Below, one piece after another: positions 1-6,381 of a stretch of 6,574 nucleotides of DNA. The notes beneath the pieces were generated by a model. The model searched no databases and was not told the origin of the DNA. It saw nothing but the letters and a program-made list of their open reading frames with translations. The stretch lies in contig CANPYQ010000061.1 of the NCBI GenBank assembly GCA_947588865.1, positions 1 to 6,574 of the forward strand, written 5' to 3'. The position numbers and the translations under genes were made by a program. Numbering within the stretch: position 1 is the first letter of the stretch; each line of letters begins with the position of its first letter. The DNA is from an uncultured Bacilli bacterium. GTDB taxonomy: Bacteria > Bacillota_I > Bacilli_A > RF39 > UBA660.

Positions 1-15
1 GAAATAAATAATAAA

Positions 16-44
16 TTTACTTAAACTTAATTATGTGATATAAT
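16..44 (+). promoter_or_regulatory. SigA-type promoter with extended -10
   Basis: The -35 box is TTTACT (16-21) and the -10 box is TATAAT (39-44), with a 17-nt spacer. A TG dinucleotide at 36-37 gives an extended -10 (TGaTATAAT). Transcription should start near 51, leaving a leader of about 18 nt that carries a strong AAGGAGG at 57-63, five bases before the ATG at 69. It probably drives 69-614 and 629-1051. The -10 matches consensus perfectly and the -35 matches at four of six positions. Confidence 0.8.
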
Positions 45-68
45 TTTTGTAGCATAAAGGAGGAATTT

Positions 69-614
69 ATGAGAAAAAAAGAATTTAAAGGAAATATATT
101 AAATTGGTCATTGTTTTGTATTATAATCGTCCTTATAGTTATTATAGGCATATTTGCTATAAATTTAAAAAATGAAAATAAGGAATATAAAAATAAGATA
201 AATGAATATGAGAAAAAAATATCTAGTTTAAAATCACAGATAAATGAAAATTCTAAACAAGAAGATGGTGTAGAAGGACAAACTGTAGAAGATGTAGTAG
301 AGGTAACAAGTGAAGACTATTATATTAGTTATTCTACCATTTGGTTAGAACCAGATGAATATACTACAATTTCTTTGAAGAGTGATGGTACATTTTCTAT
401 GAATATAAATTTATGTGAGGGAGTAGCTTCTATATCTGGAAATTATACTAGAACTGATGGTAGTATTACTTTAACAAATTTAAAAGATATGCCACAAGGA
501 TTTACTGGAAGTAATGTAACTGAAATATCATTTAATATTCAAGGTGATGGTACATTAAAAGTAAATAATGATGTTGGATGTATGGCAAAAGATAGTATTT
601 TTTCTAGAAAGTAA
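69..614 (+). CDS. Membrane-anchored extracytoplasmic protein, function unknown
   Basis: This 181-residue protein has a short basic N-terminus (MRKKEFKG), one hydrophobic segment at about 13-32, and a charged Lys/Glu/Asn-rich stretch at about 34-62 that looks like a short coiled coil. An acidic linker follows, then a beta-rich domain at about 84-181. The topology suggests an N-in signal anchor with the C-terminal domain outside the cell. That domain alternates strands and turns (ISLKSDGTFSMNINLCEG, SGNYT, GSITLTN) in the style of small lipocalin-like or META-like lipoprotein domains. It has two cysteines, Cys116 and Cys171, that could form a disulfide. Cys17 lies in the hydrophobic segment without a lipobox, so a lipoprotein is unlikely. 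The start is fixed by AAGGAGG at 57-63. It shares a transcript with the next gene, 14 bases downstream. I do not recognise the family; membrane anchoring is the firm part. Confidence 0.85.
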   Translation: MRKKEFKGNILNWSLFCIIIVLIVIIGIFAINLKNENKEYKNKINEYEKKISSLKSQINENSKQEDGVEGQTVEDVVEVTSEDYYISYSTIWLEPDEYTTISLKSDGTFSMNINLCEGVASISGNYTRTDGSITLTNLKDMPQGFTGSNVTEISFNIQGDGTLKVNNDVGCMAKDSIFSRK

Positions 615-628
615 TGAAGAGGTAATTT

Positions 629-1051
629 ATGTATTATGAAGACCAAAATCATATAAAAAGATTAAGAAATTTTCTTGAAAGAACTAGCGAAATATCTAAA
701 ATTTATGGACTGAATTTTATAAAAATGTTACAAGATGATGAATATTTAATGAATAATTTAAGTGAAGAAGATTTTAAAATATTAAAATATAGTATTGAAA
801 GATATTTAATTAAAAAAGGTATTAAGAAGGAAGATACATCTGATATTGATATTGAATGGGAAGAGGAAATTACTCCTTATACTATTTTAGGAATATCACA
901 GAAAGATTATTCTAAAGAAGAATTATTAGATATAGTTGCTGATAGAATTAATAAGTTAGAATGTAACAATGAAAAAAATAGAAAAAATAAAATAGACGAA
1001 ATTTTAGATGCTTATAATGAAATAACTAAATCATCTAAAGGGCAAAAATAG
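629..1051 (+). CDS. Small cytoplasmic protein with J-domain-like C-terminus
   Basis: This is a 140-residue soluble, charged, mostly helical protein with no signal peptide or membrane segment. Residues 1-65 look like an uncharacterised helical region. An acidic linker (DTSDIDIEWEEE, 69-80) leads to residues 82-134, where the pattern TPYTILGIS, then SKEELLDIVADRINKL, then KIDEILDAYNEITK resembles the start, helix II and helix III of a DnaJ J-domain. The HPD tripeptide that stimulates DnaK ATPase is absent, so if it is a J-domain it is degenerate and more likely a binding module than a co-chaperone. A GAAGAGGT site at 616-623 supports the ATG at 629. It follows the preceding gene by 14 bases, so they are probably co-transcribed, and a hairpin with a U-tract lies just past its stop. 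The J-like reading rests on pattern only; the gene itself looks real. Confidence 0.8.
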   Translation: MYYEDQNHIKRLRNFLERTSEISKIYGLNFIKMLQDDEYLMNNLSEEDFKILKYSIERYLIKKGIKKEDTSDIDIEWEEEITPYTILGISQKDYSKEELLDIVADRINKLECNNEKNRKNKIDEILDAYNEITKSSKGQK

Positions 1052-1056
1052 TTTTG

Positions 1057-1077
1057 CTACCAATAGGTAGTTTTTTT
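1057..1077 (+). terminator. Short intrinsic terminator or attenuator before recD2
   Basis: CTACC (1057-1061) pairs with GGTAG (1066-1070) around an AATA loop, and seven T follow directly (1071-1077). A G1056-U1071 wobble could extend the stem. The stem is short and no convincing promoter lies between it and recD2 at 1104, so partial readthrough is likely and recD2 may be expressed through it. Competing pairings are described in the findings. Confidence 0.6.
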
Positions 1078-1103
1078 GCAATAGAATATTATTAGGTGAA
1101 TTT

Positions 1104-3317
1104 ATGAAAGATTATATAAAAGGAATATTTAGGCAAGATATATTTAGAAGTGACAAAGGATATATAATTGGTCTGTTGAAAGTACTTGATACTAATATAA
1201 TGGATTTAAAAGATTATATTAATAAAGTTATAACATTTACAGGATATTTTGCAGAATTAAATGAAAATGAAAAATATATTATGTATGGAGAAACTGTACT
1301 ACATCCAAAATATGGAATGCAATTTAGTGTTAAAGAATACGAAAGAGTTAAACCTGAAGATAAAGATGGAGTTATAGAATTTTTATCTAGTGATTTATTT
1401 AAGGGTATAGGAGAAAAGATGGCTATTCGTATTGTAAATACATTAGGTACTAATGCAATAGATATGATTCTTCAAGATAAGACTTGTTTATATCAAGTTC
1501 CTAGATTATCAGAGGATAAAATAAATTTAATATATGATACATTAAAAAGGCATGAAGAATCATCAGAAGCTATAGTAAAATTAACTGAACTTGGATTTAC
1601 TTTGAAAGATGCACTATCAATTTATAATACATATAAAAGTAATACAATTAAAATTGTTGAAAATAATATATATAGAATAATTGATGATATAGACGATATA
1701 AATTTTGTTAAACTAGATGAAATAGCTATAAAATTAAATAATGATATTTTTAATTTAAACAGGATAAAGGCTCTTATAATATATGTCATGAAAAATTTAA
1801 GTTTTTCGAGTGGTGACACGTATGTGTTTTTAAGGGAGATATACGAAAGTGCATCATTTTATCTAAAAACTGATATAGATAATGCTTTGTTTGAGGAAGC
1901 TGTGTCGGAACTAGATGCAGAGTTAAAAATTAAAATAGAAGATGATAAATATTATTTGTTTGAAAACTTTGAAGCTGAGATAAATATAGCAAACAAAATA
2001 AATTATTTAATAAATAAAAATGTAACTAAATATAAAAATATAGATATGAGGGTATCAGAACTAGAAGATAAGTACAAAATAAAATATAGTGATATGCAAA
2101 AAAAGGCAATCATTAAAGCCTTAGAAAATAATATTACTATAATTACAGGTGGCCCTGGGACAGGGAAAACAACTATTATAAAAGCTATAGTAGAATTGTA
2201 TAAAATATTAAACAATTTTACTGATAGAGAACTGATTTCGAATATTGCATTACTTGCACCAACAGGTAGGGCAAGTAAACGCATGAGTGAATCAACATTA
2301 ATGCCAGCATCTACTATTCATAGGTTTTTAAAATGGAATAAGGAAATTAATGAATTTATGATTAATGAATATAATCCTGACAAATCTAATTTAGTAATTG
2401 TAGACGAAGTTAGTATGATAGATAATCAATTAATGGATAGCTTACTTAGAGGACTCACAAATAATATAAAATTAGTACTTGTTGGCGATTATAATCAACT
2501 ATCGAGTGTAGGTGCAGGAAATGTTCTTAAAGATTTAATAGAAAGTGACATTATAGATGTAATAGAACTTGATTTACTTTATAGACAGGATGATTCAAGT
2601 TATATACCAGTACTTGCTAATGACATAAAAAATGATGAAGTGAATGAAGATTTTCTAGTAGATAGGGATGATTATAAATTTTTAGAGTGTTCGAGCGAAT
2701 ATATTTTACCAAGTATTGTAAATATAGTTAAAAAAGTTATATCTAAAGGATATGATTATAGGCGAGTACAACTTATGGCACCTATGTACGCTGGAATCAA
2801 CGGAATAGATAATATAAACAAAGTGTTACAAGATGTATTTAATCCTATGGAAGTCGGTAAAAAGGAAATAAAATATGGAGATATAATTTATAGAGAAAAT
2901 GATAAAGTATTACATTTAGTAAATGATCCAGATAATAATGTATTTAATGGAGATATAGGAGTCATTAAAAGTATTAATTATAAGGGTAAAAGTGGTAAGG
3001 CTGAAATTACTATAGATTATTATGGAAATCTTGTTACATATACATCTAAAGACTTTAATAAATTTAAGCATGGGTTTATTATAAGTATACATAAAAGTCA
3101 AGGTAGTGAATTTGAACTTGTTATAATGCCAGTTAGTTCATCGTATAAAAGAATGTTATATAAAAAATTAATATATACAGGTATAACGCGTGCAAAAAAG
3201 AAACTAATATTAATAGGAGAACCTAGAAGCTTTATTTATGGTGTAACAAATAATAATGAGAAATTAAGAAAAACAGGTTTACTTGAAAAATTAATAAATT
3301 CTTTGAATAAAAATTAG
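1104..3317 (+). CDS. recD2: RecD2 family 5'-3' DNA helicase (ATP-dependent)
   Basis: This is a 737-residue SF1B helicase of the stand-alone RecD2/YrrC type, which unwinds DNA 5' to 3' and in Bacillus acts in fork progression and repair without RecBC. Residues 1-80 form an N-terminal OB-like domain. Residues 97-150 hold helix-hairpin-helix segments (LFKGIGEKMAIRIV, then QVPRLSEDKINLI). The motor follows: Walker A GGPGTGKTT (349-357), motif Ia LLAPTGRASKRM (383-394), STIHR (403-407), Walker B VIVDEVSMID (431-440), motif III LVGDYNQLSSVG (459-470) and LYRQ (492-495). Next come APMYAGINGIDNIN (559-572), the KVLHLVNDPDNNVFNGDIG block (601-619), SIHKSQGSEF (661-670) and motif VI YTGITRAKKKLILIG (691-705). 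The length and motif set indicate a full, active enzyme. The NPY of the family after the HhH region is NIY here (188-190). AGGTGA at 1094-1099 supports the start. Confidence 0.97.
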   Translation: MKDYIKGIFRQDIFRSDKGYIIGLLKVLDTNIMDLKDYINKVITFTGYFAELNENEKYIMYGETVLHPKYGMQFSVKEYERVKPEDKDGVIEFLSSDLFKGIGEKMAIRIVNTLGTNAIDMILQDKTCLYQVPRLSEDKINLIYDTLKRHEESSEAIVKLTELGFTLKDALSIYNTYKSNTIKIVENNIYRIIDDIDDINFVKLDEIAIKLNNDIFNLNRIKALIIYVMKNLSFSSGDTYVFLREIYESASFYLKTDIDNALFEEAVSELDAELKIKIEDDKYYLFENFEAEINIANKINYLINKNVTKYKNIDMRVSELEDKYKIKYSDMQKKAIIKALENNITIITGGPGTGKTTIIKAIVELYKILNNFTDRELISNIALLAPTGRASKRMSESTLMPASTIHRFLKWNKEINEFMINEYNPDKSNLVIVDEVSMIDNQLMDSLLRGLTNNIKLVLVGDYNQLSSVGAGNVLKDLIESDIIDVIELDLLYRQDDSSYIPVLANDIKNDEVNEDFLVDRDDYKFLECSSEYILPSIVNIVKKVISKGYDYRRVQLMAPMYAGINGIDNINKVLQDVFNPMEVGKKEIKYGDIIYRENDKVLHLVNDPDNNVFNGDIGVIKSINYKGKSGKAEITIDYYGNLVTYTSKDFNKFKHGFIISIHKSQGSEFELVIMPVSSSYKRMLYKKLIYTGITRAKKKLILIGEPRSFIYGVTNNNEKLRKTGLLEKLINSLNKN

Positions 3318-3337
3318 ATTATGGTGGAAACTATAAA

Positions 3338-3361
3338 TGTATATAATTTATTTTATATACA
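3338..3361 (+). repeat. A+T-rich inverted repeat between recD2 and the microprotein gene
   Basis: TGTATATAA (3338-3346) and TTATATACA (3353-3361) form a perfect 9-bp inverted repeat around a 6-nt loop. It has no U-tract, so it is a weak terminator candidate. A TATAAT (3342-3347) sits inside the left arm and could be a -10 for the gene at 3389, but no good -35 is found at 16-18 nt (TTATGG is the best). It could equally be an operator overlapping a weak promoter or simple A+T-rich symmetry. Confidence 0.4.
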
Positions 3362-3388
3362 CTGTCATATTTCTAGTGAGGTGATAGA

Positions 3389-3541
3389 ATGAAAATAGTA
3401 AAATCAATGGCTTTAATAGCTGTTGGTGCAGGGGCCGTACTTGCTTACCAAAAATATAGTGAGCCAGTAATGGAAAAATTAGAGGATATAGCTGACGATG
3501 TAATGAAAAAAGCTAATAAAAAACTAGAAGATATGATGTAG
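3389..3541 (+). CDS. 50-residue single-pass membrane microprotein
   Basis: The ATG at 3389 opens a 50-codon frame ending in TAG at 3539-3541, preceded by a strong GAGGTGAT site (3379-3386). The product begins MKIVKSMALIAVGAGAVLAY, a basic start plus a short glycine/alanine-rich hydrophobic helix at about 6-20. A Lys/Glu/Asp-rich amphipathic helix at about 26-50 (VMEKLEDIADDVMKKANKKL) completes it. This layout resembles YtxH-like small membrane proteins of Bacillota, but it is too short for a firm family call. The terminator begins on the last base of the stop codon, a compact arrangement that supports a genuine gene. It is 71 bases past recD2 and may be expressed by readthrough or from a weak promoter near 3342. 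Function is unknown; it probably sits in the cell membrane with its charged helix in the cytoplasm. Confidence 0.8.
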   Translation: MKIVKSMALIAVGAGAVLAYQKYSEPVMEKLEDIADDVMKKANKKLEDMM

Positions 3542-3568
3542 AAAAAGAAGCTTAAATGCTTCTTTTTC
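3541..3568 (+). terminator. Intrinsic terminator, perfect 11-bp stem
   Basis: GAAAAAGAAGC (3541-3551) pairs perfectly with GCTTCTTTTTC (3558-3568) around TTAAAT. The T run lies in the 3' arm, and the mirror-image A run in the 5' arm lets it work on either strand. It ends the recD2/microprotein transcript and insulates the promoter downstream. Confidence 0.85.
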
Positions 3569-3789
3569 TGTATTTAATTCAGATTTTTCAAAAATTATTA
3601 AAATTAGTAACAAATCAGTATTTCTCATATATAAGACTAAAAAGAGTGGAATAATTTATATGAATGGTTAAAAACATACTTAAAACTAAAAAAATTTTAA
3701 CATAGGTAAAGTTAAAATTAAAAAGGGAACAATTTTATATTAGATATTTTTAAAATTTTAATTTGAACTTTCTTTCTAATTAAATTTAA
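3569..3789. other. Non-coding A+T-rich intergenic region
   Basis: About 220 bases of very A+T-rich sequence lie between the microprotein terminator and the next promoter. Only very short frames (13 residues on +, 20 on -) without ribosome binding sites are present. I see no tRNA, riboswitch core or degraded gene. The one structured element is the inverted repeat at 3708-3771. Confidence 0.6.
3708..3771. repeat. Imperfect 16-bp inverted repeat with 32-nt spacer
   Basis: The arm at 3708-3723 (AAAGTTAAAATTAAAA) is complementary to 3756-3771 (TTTTAATTTGAACTTT) at 15 of 16 positions, the single mismatch being A3714 against G3765. It lies about 20 bases upstream of the -35 at 3790. The low base complexity weakens the case, but the GTT/AAC block near the outer ends is not simple A+T symmetry. 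It could be a regulator site, a hairpin in a readthrough transcript, or a remnant of a small element. Confidence 0.45.
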
Positions 3790-3818
3790 TTTACATAAAT
3801 TAATATAAATGATATAAT
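3790..3818 (+). promoter_or_regulatory. Near-consensus SigA-type promoter with extended -10
   Basis: TTTACA (3790-3795), a 17-nt spacer and TATAAT (3813-3818) with TG at 3810-3811 make the strongest promoter in the window. The predicted start is near 3825, so the leader would be only about 9 nt and the GGTG of the ribosome binding site (3824-3830) would lie at the extreme 5' end. It drives the COG2426 gene and recG. Confidence 0.88.
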
Positions 3819-3833
3819 TATATAGGTGATAAA

Positions 3834-4352
3834 ATGGCAGAAAAAATTGTAAACACTATAGTAGCGAGCTTAGGTTCACTCATGTCAGTTCCATTTATGA
3901 AAGAAATAATAGTATTTGTAATTTCACTTTGTCCAATACTTGAGTTAAGAGGTGGACTTATTGCTGCAAAAATATTAGATTTAACACCAACTGTTAGTTA
4001 TATAATATGTATGATAGGGAATATACTTCCTATACCGTTCATATTATGGCTTATAAATAAGATATTAAATCGTATGAGAAATAGTAAAGGTAGAAGACTT
4101 AAAGGAATTGCTAAATGGTTAGATAAAAAAGTGGATAAACATAAAGGTCAAATAGAGAAGTTTGGATATTTAGGGCTTGTATTATTTGTTGGAATACCTC
4201 TACCTGGAACAGGGGCTTGGACGGGGTGCTTAATTGCAAGTGTCCTTGAGTTGGATAAGAAAAAATCGTTTTTAGCCGCACTAGCTGGAGTATTTATCGC
4301 ATCTATTATAATGATGATTATATCTTTTGGGCTTTTATCTAAGATATTATAG
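3834..4352 (+). CDS. COG2426 integral membrane protein (putative small multidrug exporter family)
   Basis: This 172-residue polytopic membrane protein carries the signatures of the Sm_multidrug_ex family (PF06695/COG2426): CPILELRGGL (33-42), GNILPIPFIL (62-71) and FVGIPLPGTGAWTG (118-131). Hydrophobic segments lie at about 22-48, 54-78, 111-138 and 144-170. A strongly basic cytoplasmic-type loop (about 79-109) separates the halves. The two half-signatures, each with a Pro/Gly-rich motif, suggest re-entrant loops as in DedA-like transporters; that link is an inference. The family name is historical, and a drug-export role is not shown. The start is supported by AGGTGAT at 3824-3830. Its TAG stop overlaps the ribosome binding site of recG, so the two are translationally coupled. 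Length is typical and no key motif is missing. Confidence 0.9.
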   Translation: MAEKIVNTIVASLGSLMSVPFMKEIIVFVISLCPILELRGGLIAAKILDLTPTVSYIICMIGNILPIPFILWLINKILNRMRNSKGRRLKGIAKWLDKKVDKHKGQIEKFGYLGLVLFVGIPLPGTGAWTGCLIASVLELDKKKSFLAALAGVFIASIIMMIISFGLLSKIL

Positions 4353-4356
4353 GTGA
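4351..4356 (+). promoter_or_regulatory. recG ribosome binding site overlapping the upstream stop codon
   Basis: AGGTGA (4351-4356) shares two bases with the TAG stop (4350-4352) of the COG2426 gene and lies four bases before the recG ATG at 4360. A ribosome terminating on the first gene covers this site, which indicates coupled translation and fixes the recG start. Confidence 0.8.
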
Positions 4357-4359
4357 AAT

Positions 4360-6342
4360 ATGGATATCGGAGCATTAAAGGGAATAGGACCTAAAACAGA
4401 AAAAATATTTAAAAATACAGGGATAATGACTACTGATGATTTGATTAGTTATTATCCTTTTAGGTATGATGTTATAAAAAGAAGTGATATAAGTAAACTT
4501 TTAGACGATGATAAAATAATAATAGATGGATTAGTAGAAACTCGTCCAAATGTATTTTTCTTTAATAAAAAAATGAATAAGATGTCATTTAAAATAAATA
4601 TAGGTACTCATTTAATTAATGTAGTTATATTTAATAGAGGTTACTTAAAAAATAAAATAGATATAGCAACTAAACTTACTTTAATTGGTAGGTATGATAA
4701 AATGAAAAATACTATAGTTGCTAGTGAAATCAGATTTGGAATGTTGCCAAACATTCCAGTAATTGAGCCTATTTATCATCAAATAGGAAGTATTACAAGT
4801 AATCAAATAAGAATGTTTATAAATAACATAAATGATTTCAGTGTAATAGAATATGTGCCTGATTATTTAAAAGAAAAATATAAATTGATTGATAAAAAAG
4901 AAGCAATAATTGATATACATAATCCCAATAGTGAACTTGAATTAAAGAAGGGTTTAGCTTATTTAAAATATGAAGAATTATTTTTATTCATGCTTAGGAT
5001 GAATAGTTTAAGATTAAATAAAAAAAATAAGATAGGACTTAAAAGAAATGTGGATAGAGCTTTAGTAGATAAGTTTATTAATGGTTTACCATTTAAACTC
5101 ACAGAAGATCAAGCTTTAAGTGTGGATAAGATATTTAATGACTTAAATAGTGAAACAAGAATGAATAGACTTATTCAAGGAGATGTTGGAAGTGGTAAGA
5201 CTATAGTTGCTATAATAGCTTTATACATAAACTATTTAAGTGGGTATGAGGGTGCACTTATGGCACCAACAGAAGTACTAGCTTTTCAACATTATAATAA
5301 TTTAAAAAAAATCTTTGATGGTTATAATATCAATATAGAATTACTTTCAGGTAGTTTGAAGCAAAAAGAGAAAAAGGATATATATAAAAGATTAGAAAAA
5401 AAAGAGATAGATATAATAGTTGGAACACATGCTTTATTTAGTAGGGATGTAGTTTACAATAATCTTGGGTTAGTTATCACAGATGAACAACATCGTTTTG
5501 GTGTAAATCAGAGAAGTAATTTAAAAAACAAAGGTGTAACACCTGATATACTTTATTTGAGTGCGACACCAATACCAAGGACTTATGCACTTACTATTTA
5601 TGGTGATATGGATGTATCTAGTATCAAGACTATGCCAAGTGGTAGAAGGAATATAATTACATATTTAAAGAAAAATAGTGAAATTAAAGACGTGCTAAGT
5701 CTTATGTACGAAGAAATAAAAAAAGGTCACCAAATATATGTAATCGCACCTTTAATAGAAGAATCAGATAAAATAGACTTGGAAAATGTAAATAAGCTTG
5801 AAGAAAAAATGACAAGTGCATTTGGTAAGGTATGTAAAATAGGTGTAATGCATGGTAAAATGGATTCTAAAGCTAAAGACAAGGTAATGGAAGAATTTAA
5901 AAATGGTGATATTTCTATACTTATAAGCACTACTGTAATTGAGGTTGGAGTAGATGTAAAAAATGCTACTATGATGGTTATTTTTGATGCGTATAGGTTT
6001 GGTCTTTCACAGCTTCATCAATTAAGAGGTAGAGTAGGTAGAAATGATATTCAAAGTTATTGTGTTCTTATAAGCGATAGGGAAACGAATAGACTTGATG
6101 TTATGACTAAAACTAATGATGGTTTTAAAATAAGTGAAGAAGATTTTAAAATGAGGGGCAGCGGGGATATATTTGGAGTTAGACAAAGTGGAGATATGAA
6201 TTTTAAACTTGCTGACTTTAAGGCCGATTATAATATATTGCTTAAGGCTAGAGATGATACACTTTATTTAATAGAAAGTAAAAAAATTGAAAATTATCCT
6301 AAACTTGTTAAACTTTTAGATGATTCTATAAATTTAGATTAA
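4360..6342 (+). CDS. recG: ATP-dependent DNA helicase RecG
   Basis: This 660-residue SF2 translocase remodels stalled replication forks and branch-migrates Holliday junctions and R-loops. The N-terminus has GALKGIGPKTEKIF (4-17), as in Bacillus RecG, followed by the OB-fold wedge domain (about 52-140) that splits the fork. The helicase motifs run in order: GDVGSGKT (274-281), MAPTEVLA (301-308), VGTHAL (354-359), DEQHRFG (375-381), SATPIPRT (401-408), STTVIEVGVDV (523-533) and QLHQLRGRVGR (551-561). The RecG-specific block NDGFKISEEDFKMRGSGDIFGVRQSG (586-611) couples ATP hydrolysis to movement. It is about 20 residues shorter than Bacillus RecG as I recall it, trimmed at both ends, with all catalytic parts intact. 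It contains no tryptophan. It follows the COG2426 gene by 7 bases. No terminator lies directly after its stop, so its transcript probably runs to the hairpin at 6452-6477. Confidence 0.98.
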   Translation: MDIGALKGIGPKTEKIFKNTGIMTTDDLISYYPFRYDVIKRSDISKLLDDDKIIIDGLVETRPNVFFFNKKMNKMSFKINIGTHLINVVIFNRGYLKNKIDIATKLTLIGRYDKMKNTIVASEIRFGMLPNIPVIEPIYHQIGSITSNQIRMFINNINDFSVIEYVPDYLKEKYKLIDKKEAIIDIHNPNSELELKKGLAYLKYEELFLFMLRMNSLRLNKKNKIGLKRNVDRALVDKFINGLPFKLTEDQALSVDKIFNDLNSETRMNRLIQGDVGSGKTIVAIIALYINYLSGYEGALMAPTEVLAFQHYNNLKKIFDGYNINIELLSGSLKQKEKKDIYKRLEKKEIDIIVGTHALFSRDVVYNNLGLVITDEQHRFGVNQRSNLKNKGVTPDILYLSATPIPRTYALTIYGDMDVSSIKTMPSGRRNIITYLKKNSEIKDVLSLMYEEIKKGHQIYVIAPLIEESDKIDLENVNKLEEKMTSAFGKVCKIGVMHGKMDSKAKDKVMEEFKNGDISILISTTVIEVGVDVKNATMMVIFDAYRFGLSQLHQLRGRVGRNDIQSYCVLISDRETNRLDVMTKTNDGFKISEEDFKMRGSGDIFGVRQSGDMNFKLADFKADYNILLKARDDTLYLIESKKIENYPKLVKLLDDSINLD

Positions 6343-6346
6343 TATC

Positions 6347-6375
6347 TTGACTATTTTGAAAAAATACTTTATACT
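6347..6375 (+). promoter_or_regulatory. Promoter for a non-coding transcript after recG
   Basis: TTGACT (6347-6352), a 17-nt spacer and TATACT (6370-6375) each match consensus at five of six positions. The predicted start is near 6382, exactly where the first RNA hairpin begins. A second TATAAT at 6376-6381 is a better hexamer but sits 23 nt from the -35. Confidence 0.7.
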
Positions 6376-6381
6376 TATAAT

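Noticed and set aside
69..160. Lipoprotein signal with Cys17
   Set aside because: The residues before Cys17 (SLF) do not fit a lipobox, and the hydrophobic stretch continues well past the cysteine.
1622..3101. Three minus-strand open frames opposite recD2 (1622-1819, 2003-2284, 2916-3101)
   Set aside because: They lie inside a well-supported helicase gene on the other strand and encode low-complexity Ile/Leu/Phe/Ser-rich sequence typical of the reverse strand of A+T-rich genes.
3615..3677. 20-codon minus-strand frame in the intergenic region
   Set aside because: No ribosome binding site or promoter precedes it, and the length is within chance for this base composition.
3664..3705. 13-codon + strand frame in the intergenic region
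   Set aside because: It is very short, Lys/Ile-rich as expected by chance, and has no clear ribosome binding site.
4148..5930. Minus-strand open frames at 4148-4375 and 5727-5930
   Set aside because: Both are antisense to the COG2426 and recG coding regions and match no recognisable family.
6376..6381. TATAAT as the -10 of the small RNA promoter
   Set aside because: It would need a 23-nt spacer to TTGACT. TATACT at 6370-6375 gives the normal 17 nt, though TATAAT could serve alone with a different -35.
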